64,000 nt of DNA from Clavaria fumosa (taxonomy: Eukaryota; Basidiomycota; Agaricomycetes; Agaricales; Clavariaceae). Below are positions 12,575 through 24,645 of the stretch, piece by piece; within the stretch, counting starts at the first letter, position 1, and each line of letters begins with the position of its first letter. The stretch is taken from positions 558,001-622,000 of the forward strand of contig OX637797.1 of the NCBI GenBank assembly GCA_951802425.1, in the 5' to 3' direction. The translations under genes were made by a program, and so were the position numbers. The notes under the pieces were generated by a model. The model searched no databases and was not told the DNA's origin. It saw only the letters and a program-made list of their open reading frames with translations.

Positions 12575-14732
12575 ATGGATGACCCTGCGCGTTCGACTCT
12601 CTATGCTTGTCTTCTGCTGTTTCTCGTTCTTCTCTGTCTTGTGAACAGATCGAGGAGGAAAGATGTATGTCCAGAGAGTGAGAAATCTGGTAGCTGAGCT
12701 AATGGGGAGGGCTTGCGCAGTTAGATCATATCCCGACGTTTGGCCCTTCCGGACTGGTGTCATCCTACTTGGGTGGTTTGCGCTTTATGCGCAGAGCTCG
12801 TGAGATCACGGTCGAAGGGTATCAGAAAGTAAACCGAATGCTTCTGTCCTGCGACGCCTCGCCGCTGATCCGCGACCTCAGCATCGAGATGGTGTTTTCA
12901 AGGTCGCATTCCTTGACCAATGGCATGTGTTCTGCTGCAGCCGGCAGCTGGTAGATGATGTCCGGAAGGCTCAGGAGGATGAATTAAGCATGCACGAAGC
13001 AATCCAGGAGGTTTTCGAATGGAGCCATAACCATAAGTATGTAAACACTGACCAGATGTTATAGCTCCTACAGTCGAAATACACACTAGGAGAAAAGCGC
13101 GTTCCTCCTTGCTTCTTGCGTCTGCTTAAGACGCATCTGGAGGAGCACCTGTCGGACTTGCACGACGAAATTGTTTGTTCGTTTGAGGACCAAATAAATC
13201 CTCCCCTTGGAGATAAGGGTAAGTGTACGGGTGGTAGCATTCGTCTTCCAATTTTTTTACTTGAGATGCTGACTTGATGAGAATAGGGTGGATGCCAGTT
13301 CCTGCTCTTGACACCGTCTCAAGAATCGCATGTCGAGCAACAAACAGGCTTGTCGTCGGTCTCCCTCTTTGTGAGTTTGGGATGTTTACACAAAAACAGT
13401 GTGTCTGATAATCTTGCGAGGTCGAGATCCCGATTACATAAACCTAGCCCTACAACTAACGACTGATGTAGTCAAAGACGCAGCGATCATCAAATGCTTC
13501 CCAGTGTTCTTGAGACCGTACGATTTGATTTGCTTTACCTGTGCCCTATACCAATCCTGGACCTGACAGGCTTGTTGCAAAATACGCCGTGAAGCTTCCC
13601 GCGTATGTCAAGCGCGTCTCAAAGCATTTGTCCCCGATTCTGGCCAGGCGGATGCGTGACGGGGCACCACAACACAGCGAAAATAACCCGAAAGAGGTGA
13701 GCGGTATCCGACGCACTAATGCAACGATGACATATCTGCATTCTTAATTGTTTCTTGCTTCTTCCATCATAGGGTACTTTCAATGACTGGTTCTGGTCTG
13801 GCGAACTGGACAAGAATCATACTCTTCGCGACCTTGCGGGACGTGTGCTCAATGTGAACTTTGCTTCTGTCCATACTTCGTCCATGGTAATGTTACCTCA
13901 TGAACCAACCCTTCCGTTTGTACTGACGAATGGAATGACTTCGCGAAGAGTTTCACTCATGCGCTATTCCATCTCGCCACTAACCCCGAGTATGCAGAGG
14001 TGTTGCGATCCGAGGTCGAGGCTGTCCTCGCTTCCGAGGATAGTATATGCACCCGGAAAGCACTTGGGAATATGGTCAAGATTGACAGCTTCCTTAAGGA
14101 GTCGCAACGTGTCAATGGGCTCGGATCCAGTGCGTGTGCCTGCTTCTGAACCTCGGCTTCAGAGTTGATGGCTCACTCTTCGCTATCTTTAGTGACAATG
14201 ACGCGCAAGGTCATGAAGGACTTCCGGTTCTCCGATGGGACGATCGTTCCCGCGGGCGTGTTCGTTTCTATTCCGCTGTTTGCGGTGCACCACGATCCTA
14301 TTTACTACAAACATCCCGATGTGTTTAATCCTTGGAGATTCGTCACAGACGACGGGATTAACTGTGACGCCGCTCAAGGTCGTGGAATCAAGGATGGGGG
14401 TATTCCCAGGGTCACGAACCCCGAAGCGAGCCAGCGTCGGCAGATGGTTGCGCTCACGGCCGACTTCCTCGCATGGGGCAGCGGAAGGCACGCCTGGTAC
14501 GCCATTTTCGCGCTCGTACATTGACTGAGAGGGAAGACCGACTCGTTGTCACAGTCCCGGGAGGTTCGTAGCTGTGAGCGAGCTCAAGTTGATGCTGGCG
14601 CACGTGGTGACGACGTACGACGTCAAGCTAGAGAATGAAGGTGTACGGCCTCCGAATGAGTGGTTTGCGGAATGGTGCATTCCCAATAGGCACGCGAAAG
14701 TACTGTTTAGGAGGCGCCACGCTTCCAATTGA
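12575..14732 (+). CDS. cytochrome P450 monooxygenase
   Basis: Spliced gene starting at ATG 12575 (MDDPARSTLYACLLLFLVLL), a membrane anchor followed by basic RSRRK. Exon 2 gives IPTFGPSGLVSSYLGG, the Pro-rich hinge typical of microsomal P450s. Further exons give DGVFKVAFLDQW, EKRVPPCFLRLLKTHLEEHL, GWMPVPALDTVSR, SFTHALFHLATNPEYAEVL (I-helix side), FLKESQRVNG (the ExxR motif) and FSDGTIVPAGVFVSIPLFAV. The heme-binding loop is split by an intron. Joined across GTACGC...CACAG it reads FLAWGSGRHACPGRF, with the cysteine codon formed across the splice. It ends VLFRRRHASN and TGA 14730-14732. The gene has about nine short introns, and every block I expected is intact. It resembles the large basidiomycete P450 families near CYP5144/CYP5150. 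The substrate cannot be inferred. Confidence 0.82.
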
Positions 14733-15084
14733 GCAGCAACTCCGAATTTTGTCATTGGCTATCCTGTTATGTAAATCCTTATGTACCAGCCTAACTTGAG
14801 AACCGCCTCAGAGATAGTGCTGGGTGCTGTTGCACTTGGATTTGGTATCACGAAACGGGACCACGTGCAGGCGCGGCTCTTTTATACGCGTTGTGTGGGG
14901 AAGGCCGACACACTCAACGTCAGATGTTCTGTCTGATCTTCTTTTCGTGTATGTAGTTAGACCACATCCCCACAGTTGGTCCTTCGGGTCTAGGATGACG
15001 AGCTGAAGCACATGAGGAGGTATAGAGACAGCGCTCGATCATCTCTTGATGCAAATATTATTCCCGCAAACTTTCAGACTTTTC
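14733..15084. other. spacer between P450 gene and P450 relic
   Basis: No gene, repeat or RNA seen. Confidence 0.4.
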
Positions 15085-15560
15085 AGATGACATACGCAAC
15101 GGGCAGGGAGGTTATCGATGACCCATATCATGTCCCAGTCGTCAATCCCATGCTCACGCGAAGCTTGTCCCCGCGTTCTTTACCTGGCACCGAAACTCGT
15201 CGGCCGGGTGGTTAATCGTACCTGCTTGATTACTTGGACCTCAATGTCGAGTTTACGTTTGATATTGCCAAGATTGGAGCCATCATCAGGTGCTTTCCTA
15301 AATTCATGAGACCGTAAGGTTCATCTCCCGAACCGTTGTATATGACAACAACTCCTGTGTGATAGACTCGTCGGTGGATACATATCCGGGCTGTCGACCC
15401 AGTCCTTTTCGCATGCTCTGTACCATCTAGCTGCCAACCCGGGATGGGCGAAGAGGTTGCGCGAGGAGGTCGAAACAATCGTGAGCGCGGAAGGATGGAC
15501 AAAGGCCGCATTGGACCAGATGGTCAAATCGGACAGTTTCTTAAAGGAATCGCCAGCCCC
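15085..15560 (+). pseudogene. cytochrome P450 fragment (decayed)
   Basis: Pieces in several frames match the middle of a P450 related to the intact gene upstream: TYATGREVIDDPYHVPVVN, then DYLDLNVEFTFDIAKIGAII with RCFPKFMRP, then ALYHLAANPGWAKRLREEVE and DQMVKSDSFLKES. The sequence breaks off at the ExxR region. There is no heme-binding loop and no start. The intervening bases carry stops and shifts that introns do not explain. It is a tandem-duplication relic lying against the 3' end of the convergent TMEM135-like gene. Confidence 0.65.
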
Positions 15561-15635
15561 ACCTCTCATATACCGCAGTGAGAACGCAAAGGACAAACCC
15601 ACACCGTAGACCAAGCAGACCCCTTGGGACTACCT

Positions 15636-18305
15636 CTAATTTGGCCCCACGAATTGGTACAGGATCCTGCGGACAAGTCCGGATAGGTGTTGCGGATCAT
15701 TCTGTAACAGGGAAAGGAGTGAGTTCCATCGAATGTTGCTTTCGGGACAATGGGGGAGCATGCCTGGTAAATGCTCTGCGGCGCAATTAAAAAAATTGTG
15801 AGTTTCGGTGGTTTCACGTCTGGGGACAGCGGAATGACAGCCAAGCAATACTCACCATCACCATTCCCATTCCTACTGCGGTGAGCTGATCGCAAGCAAG
15901 CAACGGACCCCCCGTTGAAAAAAGGAACTTCTGTAGCAAGGAAAGGACCCACAATGGTCTCTCCAAATTCGCCTGTCTTAAACACCCATCCCCTGCCCCT
16001 CGCCATGGCCCAAGCGCTCTCGAGGCTGCGCGGAAGGACATACATCGCCAGCTCGCTGCGGCGCCTCCGCTCCTCAGCGAGCACCGAGAGGCCACTAAAG
16101 AACCCCCCGAGCGCAAATGAGCCCTTGTGAACCAACACGTCAACGATGCGCTGAGGAATCTTGAACGCCGAGGTCGTAGGCGCGGCTGACAATGCCGCGT
16201 GCAGATTGTGCTTCCCGCAAAACCACGCTTAGTTGTAGAAAAGGGCAACAGGGAGACGCCGTGCAGTCAGTAATTGTCCTGTACAGGGTCTACAACGCAA
16301 GGCTCGGCGACATACCGTAATAAATAGCGACGAGCAAACCAAGGAAGGATGAGCTGCGCGCGGTGCCCAAGGCCGCGCGGAGGAGAAGGCGCCACGGGCG
16401 CCGCATGAAGTCGCCGCGCTTGACGAGAATCGTGGGGACGAGGTGCAGCGTACCGTAAATAGGGAGCATCCACCGGAAGACCTCCAGGAAGCGCACGGGT
16501 AGCACAACGAGACACGAGTCGACAGACGGGTGGATCGCGGCGCACGGCGCGTAGCGCGGCCCAAAATCGGATGCGGCGGTCGCACGCAGGAGGCGCTCTT
16601 CCAGGATCGTACGGTTCCGTGCGGTCGTGTCCTATACATGTGATGTTGTTCTAGAGGGTGAGAAGGCACACGTCATGCCTGGATGTCAGGGTAGATGCGT
16701 ACTTTGAGGTCAATGATGTACTGAAGGTCGGCAGGGTTGAAAATGCCATCACGGACGAGGCGCCCATTCATTCTGACCGAGGCGGAGGGCATCTTGCCTG
16801 CTTGCATTAGCCTGAAACAAGGTCTTCAGTGCTATGTAGCGACTGGCTGACTTCTGCTTCCTACCATCCATAGTATGAACGTGGTAACGTATCGGAGTTT
16901 AGGGTAAATGCGTAGAGAATTTGAGCGCATCTGAATTTGATGACGAGTGTCTATCATATTATTGATGCAGTTGGAGATAGAGGCGCTGGACGCACGCGAA
17001 TCCAAAGAGGAGGACCTCGCCGCCGGGTATGCGGATATTGTGTCGATCCGCAAAAACGTTGTATGTTCCCTGCAGTCCTCTGGAAGCAAGAACCGAATCC
17101 CGCGAAATGGACATACCCGCCGGCCCGGCAGGTTAACCACATAAAATGAAGAGACAGAACAAGAAACAAGGCCTAAGTCGCCGACTCACCTCACGAACAT
17201 CTGCTGCGCAATCGTGACCCGTCGCGAGCGCTTCTCCCACAAGACAGCGAGCGCCCCCGCAACGGCGCCGGCGATGACCGAATGCCACCTACTCGTCTTC
17301 TTGCGAACGAGAATTTCGTGCGCCTCCGCACTGAGAGAGAGAGTTGCCAGGCGGCGTTGTTTTCCCTGCGGTTGTTGGAGTTGTTGTAGTGGTTTCGGTT
17401 GTTGCGTGAGATGCCTCTCATAAGGGGCTTGCATCATCAGCGGGCCATCCACGGGTGTGGCAGCGCCTGTCGGGATGTCTTCATCGACGCGGAATCGGGG
17501 AAGTTTGCGCTCTAGCGTGGTGGGGAACACGAGGGGCAGCGCGTTGATCAGGTACTTGTATATGCCCACGAAGGAGCCTACAAGGGGAGGGTTCAGTAAT
17601 TAGCATGAGCCACCTCGGCCTTTCCGCATCAGTACGCCAGGCGAGAGCGAGGAAGACGCGCGTACCGAGCATAGCTCCAAAACGGAACGTGTCTGCCCCG
17701 AAGAGGGCGTGCTGAATCAGGCGAAGGCGGGCGCTGCTGTAGACACGAGGAGGGATCAGGATACAGGCGGGACACGACAATGGGAGGGGGGTGGGGGGGG
17801 TGGTGCGCACTTGGGGACCGACTTGAGGCGGACGAGCGCCAGCACGAGGTTCACGCTAGCTCGAATGGCGAGGCCCATAGCCGCCGCCCCTGTACCGCAG
17901 AGGAAGGAACACGGGCGGTCGCCCAAGGTGAGAGGGAAGCAGGAAACTCGTCAGCGGTCTCGAAGGGCTAGAAAACGGGACGACGCAACTCATGCCCCCA
18001 CGCGCCGCATGCTGCGTGCACTCCCACAGGTCCTCCAGCTCCTCGACGGGCTCGCCTCTGCCGCGCCAGATTATGCGGCGGGCGTCGCGCAGTCGCTCCT
18101 GGTAGTTGGCGAGCACGACGAGGTTCTCGAAGGATTGAAACACCACGCTCTGCCTACGGAGCTCGCCGAGGCCGACCCGGGTGGGGCCATCCACACTGTA
18201 CTTGGAGGGCGACGAGGGTCGCGCTGATGGCGTTGATGCGGGTGACGACGTCGCTGGGCTCACTACCAGTGGGCTCTCTGCCAGTGGGTTATGGTCGTTG
18301 TGCAT
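15636..18305 (-). CDS. TMEM135-like / Tim17-family-related membrane protein
   Basis: Multi-exon gene from ATG 18303-18305 (MHNDHNPLAESPLVV) to a TAG at 15636-15638 after LVRRILYQFVGPN. A Ser/Pro-rich N-terminus precedes SFENLVVLANYQERLRDARR. It is followed by hydrophobic Gly/Ala segments, one RVTIAQQMFVR exon, a Lys/Arg-rich SLSAEAHEILVRKKTSRWHS before AGAVAGALAVLWE, and near the end KGSFALGGFFSGLSVLAEER and ELAMYVLPRSLESAWAMARG. The last motif pair (FxxG..SxLxE+rRR..ELAxYVLP+xxES) is typical of fungal TMEM135-like proteins, which sit in mitochondrial or peroxisomal membranes. Borders of several middle exons are uncertain. No obvious break. Confidence 0.65.
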
Positions 18306-18583
18306 GCCTAGAATGTGGACGCCCTTTCTTCGCTCAGCTGTACAGGGTCCGGTTGCAAACGACAGACAGAACAGGGATCAAACTTTGCCGGCTGTTGTTT
18401 GCACTGTACTGTAGATGACTACCAAGCGTCGGTGCTGTCGTCGTGTACCATTTCTATTGTAGTAGTGTACGCCATTCCCTCTTCGGTCTCAATGAAAGGC
18501 ACAGACTAAGTCGCCAGAGTAAAGTTTCATTGCAATGGAATTCGGGCTAGTACAATTTGCTCTGCATCGTCAAACACACAATT

Positions 18584-19748
18584 TCAAGATTCGTTCTGCT
18601 CCTCCTCAAAGTTGACTTCGGATTCGTTTTCGTTGGTCTCTTCCTCCTCCTCGACTTTTTTCCTGATGATCACATAGCTTTCCGCTGTTGGTCCTGCCGG
18701 CACGGCCTCAAACTCACCCGTTATATACCCACTCCTAATGCAAACAGATGGGTAAAAGAATAGCCGCTATAGCTTCCGACTTACCCTTCATCGTGACGAA
18801 ACTGCCGCTCCTTTCTGATCATTTCTAAGTCGTGCGTGAGTAGACCATGTCCAGCGACAGGTCCATAATACGAGATAGACGCGAGCGTGCCAATGATGCA
18901 GCTCCCCACGAGCAATGACAAGTAGAACCTGTATTGCGAGTACCATTTGGGCGTCCAGCCGGCCGTCGTGGCGCGCGCGTCCGCCCACCACATCGCCGTG
19001 AAGCCGATCCATTGCACGATCAGCGCCATCGTCGGTTGCAGCGCGAGGGTGCTCCAGCCCCACACGACCGGCGCGGCCCCGAGCAACAGCCGGCGCGAGT
19101 AGTAGTGCCCGCCGAGCCCGGAGAACTCCATCCCCCAATGCAGCGCGCCGAGGAAGGAGAGCATCACTGCGCCATAGGTGACTTGGATCTCGAGCGCGCG
19201 GTCGAGGATCGTCAGTGCCACGCCAGCATCGATGGCGGAGGAGAGGCCAGCGGCTGCGAGCCCAGCCTGGTACGCGAAGTAGACAGTGGTCGCTGAGGTA
19301 CCAAGGTACGGCAAACCACCTTATTGAGGCCAAAAGGATGTAAATGAGTAATTTTACTGTTTGGGGGTAGAGGGAGAGGCACCTGCTAGTCCAAAAGCGA
19401 TATAAGGAGTAGGTATCGTGGACACGACGGCTTTTGTGATTGTGACCTGTAAAGCTAGATTGACAGATTCTGCCACAGCGTGTGTACTGTACGCACAAAG
19501 CTCCTCTGGCCCGGTTTGACGGCCTCAGTGTTCAACGTTCCACCCGCAATGCTGCGTGCGATGTCGGCGACGGAATTGCCAAACTCTTCCTTGACGTTAG
19601 TTGCGGCATGCTCGATAGTCTGCGATCCTGGTTTATTAGTGACTTGGTTCACAACAGTACGGCTCCCGAGTGGTGCTAACAGATGTCGACTGAAGCGACG
19701 AGGAGCGGCGAGACGAGTAAAAGAGCGTAATACTGGACGGAAGTTCAT
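18584..19748 (-). CDS. DUF3429 / TMEM69-like, probably mitochondrial inner-membrane protein
   Basis: Chosen start ATG 19746-19748 gives MNFRPVLRSFTRLAAPRRF, an Arg/Ser-rich amphipathic N-terminus like a mitochondrial presequence. An upstream in-frame ATG at 19779-19781 is possible. The main exon encodes GLPYLGTSATTVYFAYQAGL, LEIQVTYGAVMLSFLGALHW (the conserved YGAxxLSFLGAxHWG block of DUF3429), VVWGWSTLALQPTMALIVQW, GFTAMWWAD and FYLSLLVGSCIIGTLAS. That makes about four or five membrane segments. A small last exon gives ESYVIIRKKVEEEEE and a TGA at 18584-18586. The function of the family is unknown. Confidence 0.72.
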
Positions 19749-19951
19749 CGTCTGGTTGGAGACGAAGCGACGTCCGTGCACTCAGCCCAAAGAAGTCAGC
19801 CAGCCAGAGAAGACAGCTGGACGTCATTGTTGTGATGTGTTTGTTATGCACAGCCACAAATAGCACAGCCACAAATAGCACAAGTCATAGTCTAACCTCT
19901 TCCTGTATGGTATGTACAGATGGTCATGCTAGCCACCATCAGCATTTGGGG

Positions 19952-22921
19952 TCACTGAGGAATCTGAGGATTAACTTCAACAGGATAGTAAAGGCCCATA
20001 CCAGACTTCCGTAGTCGCCTTTGTCGAACCTGGTGGTACCCCTTCAGAGGCAACGAACGCTGCACCAGGTCCCATTTCTGGCCATGCGCAGACACAGCCT
20101 GAACGTGGTCACAGTTGTTCCAACCCAGATAAGTCGCGCGAAGATTCGTCTGGGGGAAATACCAACCTGCGCCAGAAGTTCGTCCTCCTCTTGGCCCCAC
20201 TTCACATACGCGTTCCTCGGTTTCCGCGCTGGTGCCCCTCCGATACCGATCGACATTGGTATTTGCTGCACACCGGACCCAGGTTGGCGAGGCTCCCCAT
20301 GTCCGTTCCGTTTCTCCAACCCAGGATCGTTGCTCCACTCGCGCAAACCATCAACAGACGTATCACGCCCCGCATCCGTCTCTGCGCCACGCCTGCGCCC
20401 ACCACCTCCACCATCGATGTCTAGCACACCACCACTCATCCGCTCCCGATACGCGTCCAGGTCAGAATCGTCGCTGCTCGCCTGTGGGAGCGACATCGGC
20501 GTTACGATCCGCGACAGCAGTACCGGCCGCAGCGTCGGTGAAGGCGGTGTCGGTGGCGGCGCAGGTGACGGCGCCATGATTGTGCGGAGCGGACTCGGGC
20601 CTGCAGCGCCAGGGGCGATTGGAACTGGTCCAAGAGGCTGTCTGAGCAGCCGCCCAACAGACCCTTCCGCGTCCTTGTCGGCTTCCTCGTCACCATCGTT
20701 ATCATTGTGATACGCCTGTCCGATCGTGCTCATCTCCACCTCCTGTCTTCCTCGAGTGTCTGGAGTGCTCGGACGCCGCTCATGAACGGATAACATCCCA
20801 GTGTCAGTTAGTATGTCTCCTGACCTCTCCTGGCCGCTCCATGCTTCCCCACCGTCTTCACCTCGACTCCACGTGCTGACAGGCCTCGAGTTGGGCGTCG
20901 GACTGAAGGACACGAGCGGGAGTGGTTCCCACCCGAATTCCCGCGGTGGCGATTTCTGTATATCGGATGTGAACAGGGTCTGCTTTTCCTTACCCTTTGC
21001 GTCTCCGTCCCGCTTCTTGCTCGCCAACGGAGACTCCTTTCTTGAACGACCACCTGTTCTGGGTTTCCGCTTTGGGGCTGGCTTCACGCTAGTGCTCGCA
21101 TCACCGGCAAGGGCTTTAGCCCTGGTCCTGCCCTTCGTCTTCTCCACAACAGAGCCAGAATCGCTGGGGATCTCTTGGGAGCTCAGACCAGCCGCATGGC
21201 GAGCAAGCACGTCCAAAGCACTGGCACTCTTTGTCCGGACCAGCCCTTGCCTAGGCTCGGTCCGTACAGGTCCCACTCCCTCATCCGCGCCGACGCCAAA
21301 GACTCTGCGCCGCTTCGGCATGGGGTCGTCATCGTGGTCCATATCCTCGTTGCCGCGGTGCCCCTCCACGCTGTTCCACTCATCGTAGTCCAGCATGGAT
21401 CGCGCCGCGTTCGCCAGGGAATCGAGAGGAGTTTGTGGCTGCGACATCCAAGGCGGACGCGGTGTCCTCGCGCTCTTGGGCGTTTGCAGCAGCCGATAGC
21501 CCGTCGGGAGCGGAGATGCGCTGACGTCACCCGGCAGGTGGCCATGACCTTGCGCAGGCGCCATGGGACTGCCAGCGTCGGACATGGGCCCAGTCACGCG
21601 GAACTGGGAGAAGTGCTGTTCTGGTGGCATGAATACGAACGTCGCCTGTTTCTGTTTGTTGCTGCTTCCGGCTGCCGCTGGGCTTTGGCATGAGCTTTGT
21701 GGGTCTTTCTTGATTTGCTTTTCGCCGGGTTTGTCTAGCTTCTCGGGGGACTCCCGCTGCACGATACCAGCGAGGATGCCTGCTCTCTCCCGTCCAACTT
21801 TCTTAGCTGCGAGCAGGAGATGCTCCATGCGAGCGTCGGTAAGGAGTGGAATTCGGGGGTCAAGGAAAGACGTGTATTTGGACCTGAGTTTCACGCGACC
21901 AGCGGCGGAGGAACGGGTCGACGAGGCGAATTGGGGGCGGCGATAGTGTGATGGCTGCAAGTTATTGGACGCAAAGCCACCCGCACCGCTATCGTGAGGT
22001 CTGAGTTGCGACTGCTCCGGTATGGCGGGGCCGTCGTCTATAGGTAGATCGATGTTCTCCGGCCCCTGTGCTGTACTCACAATGTCTGATCCCATCTTCG
22101 CTTTGCCCTTCCCTTTCACATTCAGTACTGCGCGGGGGTGGGAATGTGTACTGTAGTACGGCTGCATCAGTAGCAAGGGTCGAAGTTTTGCAAGCTCAGA
22201 TTCCAGCGTGACGAGTCGTGTCTGAGTCTCTGATAACTATATAGCAGTGAGTCAAGATCCCAGAGGTGACATCCAATGCGTACTTCTTCACGCAACGATT
22301 TGTTATCCGCTTCAGTGGCTACCGCCTGCTTCGCATGGAGCTGGCAAAGAAGCAATCACCTCTCTGAAACATCCCGTACAAGCGTTGGCACTGACCGCGT
22401 CCCTTGGACCCGAGGCGCTGTCCTTGTTGTAGTGCATGATCAGGGCCTCTGCGGACCGCTGCCAGCCGGCTCTCTCGCTCTCAAATACCTCAAGCTGCTC
22501 CTCTGATCGCCGGAGAAGGTAATTTCTTTGCTCAGTGATTACAGATATATGCTCAGCTTGGCGAAGCAGCTGCGACGTATCTGGGCGCAAAGACGTCGTC
22601 AACCGAAAGATCTACATGACCCAGGTTGTGATTTCTGAGATGTAGGTTTCTAAGTTGACACGACGTGGAAGGGCACACCATATCTGCCATTTCCCGCTCT
22701 CTAGGACTGGCATTCGCGTCGTCCAGACTTTCGCCGACAGGCACGGCCAGCCCCAGCTCGACGAGTCTATTGCGCATCATCTGCATTTCGTCATCACGCA
22801 GCTCCACCGGCGACGGAGTGCGCTGTGTTTTTGGAGTTTGCTGCTGTACCTGTGGCGAGGGTGAGGGTGACATTGTGTGCATGATGTCGGACAGAGCAAG
22901 GGAGGGAAGGTCTGCCGCCAT
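19952..22921 (-). CDS. coiled-coil protein with C-terminal SANT/Myb-like domain
   Basis: Start chosen at ATG 22919-22921 (MAADLPSLALSDIMHT). An in-frame ATG at 22997-22999 is an alternative. N-terminal exons hold SPVELRDDEMQMMRNRLVEL and ISVITEQRNYLLRRSEEQLE, then KQAVATEADNKSLREEV and TQTRLVTLESELAKL, a coiled coil. A long Ser/Pro-rich, probably disordered middle follows, with SKYTSFLDPRIPLLTDARME near its start and basic RTRAKALAG and RKPRTGGRSRKES patches. The last two exons join AYVKWGQEEDELLAQ to AVSAHGQKWDLVQRSLPL and YHQVRQRRLRKSG, the W..EED..L..(G)..W.....R...R.R pattern of a single SANT/Myb repeat. It ends at TGA 19952-19954. Probably nuclear; I do not recognise a named orthologue. 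Confidence 0.6.
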
Positions 22922-23764
22922 GTCTGGCCTTCCTAGGGACAGGACAGGGTTCGGGAACGGTGCAACAACTGTAAACAAGCCAGCGACGCGCGACAACACG
23001 CACCCACATCACGTGCAGTAAATTAGCGCGCTGTGTCAAAGCGTTCGATCTGATCATTATCCCCGCTGCAAGGGGAGAGAGCCACAGTGGCACCAAAGCT
23101 CATTGGATTGGGGCGGCTGTTAAGAGCTCCTCCGACACTCTCATACCCTTGGCCTGTTGGCTATGACGCCCTCCCATTTAGCCAAAGGAGCAGAGATGCC
23201 CCTCGCTGCAGCAGACAACGAATACATCTCTTCAGCAGTCTTGTGCTACCGACGCCACGTTCTTCGAGGCCGTTCATCCTTGTCAAAAACATGATGCAGG
23301 TCGACATCTAGTCTTGTTACGCTAGGAGACCACCTGTCCGTCAGCATCACAGAGACTCTATGATCGTCAATCGTACAGTCTATACGTGAGGAGTAGGTGT
23401 TGTCCTCTTTGCCGTTTGGTCTCGACCAGCATAGCTGACTTCTCCCGCCTGTAGAGAACTGACGCATCATCTTACCTTGACGCTCATGCCAAGGAAATGA
23501 CGAAATGGCTTTGCCGTCTCTTATAGCGTTCCCTTGCCAGCGCTCGGCGCCAGGCGGACGCGAACATAGCATTGGAAATGACGAACGAGAAGGAAGACCG
23601 CTCCGACACCCGACGGCGGATACACCAGTCAATGCCGTGCTTGCAAGCGCGACATCCGCCGCGGCATCGCTCACACCGCCACCTGCGGTCGTTGCCGCTC
23701 GACCAATTACACCCATCCCCATCCCTGTCACAACGACAACGGCAGCGTCCACGTCACTCCACGC
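22922..23764. other. no gene recognised
   Basis: Open frames on both strands between 23.25 and 23.85 kb are Ala/Thr/Val-rich and mutually antisense. I could not assign either. The left end should contain the promoter of the Myb-like gene. Confidence 0.35.
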
Positions 23765-23880
23765 GAGCCGATTCCCCAGATGCTTAATGTCCAAGAATTT
23801 CTCAAAACATTTGCTGTTTTTGGAACTGGTCTTTGACAGCATCGGGATAGCTTACATCATCCAAGACGTTCAATGGCTGG
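23765..23880 (-). pseudogene. PAH-domain (Sin3-type) fragment, frameshifted
   Basis: On the minus strand QPLNVLDDVSYPDAVKDQFQ matches the first helix of a paired amphipathic helix domain (consensus RPLNVxDALSYLDAVKxQF). The second-helix motif FEKFLDIKHLG follows directly but one frame away, with a stop in the first frame just before. The rest of the domain (VxxLF..GHPxLxxGFNTFLP) is not seen. PAH domains bind transcription factors in Sin3 co-repressors, and small PAH proteins are multiplied in mushroom genomes. This copy looks broken. Confidence 0.45.
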
Positions 23881-24645
23881 TCGTTTCCGAGGTTAGTGGG
23901 AGTAGACTGGTCCACGAACACATGCTGCTCGATGTAAGCAATGTTAGGCAGCGCCGGAGCGTTCTTTTGAGCTTTGTGGTGCATCGTCCTCGCCATCAAC
24001 GAGCACGGCGAGTAACATGGCCCACCACGCACCACGCACCACGCCCGCCGCCCTCGAAGCCGAGGCGCAATATGTCGTCCCCGCTGCACTCCCTCGACCA
24101 CCTGCTGCTGCGCTCCTACCAACACCAGCATTGTTGTCAGCGGGAGGGACACCCGTGCTTCTGCATCCCCACTCGGGACCACCCTCGAATCCACGCTGTG
24201 CGAGGTTGTGCGCGTGCAGGAGATGTGTGTGCGTATCGCGATGTTGTAGGTCAGCGTGGGGTGCATGGGTGGGGGCAGGGTTAGGGTGGGAGACACAGGT
24301 TTTGTAGTTTTGGTGGGGGCTAGGGTGTGCGGGTTGGCCGAGTAACAGTACCATCACTTACAGGGTTTCGGCAGCGCCAATCAGATGTAGCAAACATAAG
24401 CATATGAATCAAATCTTGTGTGCTGAAAGGATGTTGTACATTGTGAGTGTGTGGTGCATTGTGCTTACATGGTTCCAGGACACTCTGGACTATGCAGAAC
24501 ACCAACTATTGGGCATATCCGTCTCTTTCAGGCAAAGCAATTTGAAGCTGTGCTTTTGAATCTGCAGGAAGAGACCATAAGCTAGTAATGACTTAAGAGC
24601 TTTATTACCATAAAGAAAATAAGCCTATACAAATTCAACTACTTT
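23881..24645. other. no gene recognised; CACCACG-rich microsatellite
   Basis: Contains a CACCACG/CACCACGC-type simple repeat near 24023-24045. Long open frames here are by-products of high GC. The last 130 bases are the 3' flank of the MFS gene. Confidence 0.35.

Noticed and set aside
20021..22999. Long plus-strand open frames opposite the Myb-like gene
   Set aside because: They are antisense shadows of a GC-rich, Ser/Pro-rich minus-strand exon that has a SANT domain and coherent splicing; the plus frames show no domain.
24016..24110. CACCACG microsatellite considered as a CRISPR-like or regulatory array
   Set aside because: Simple low-complexity repeat in a eukaryotic genome, with no spacer structure.
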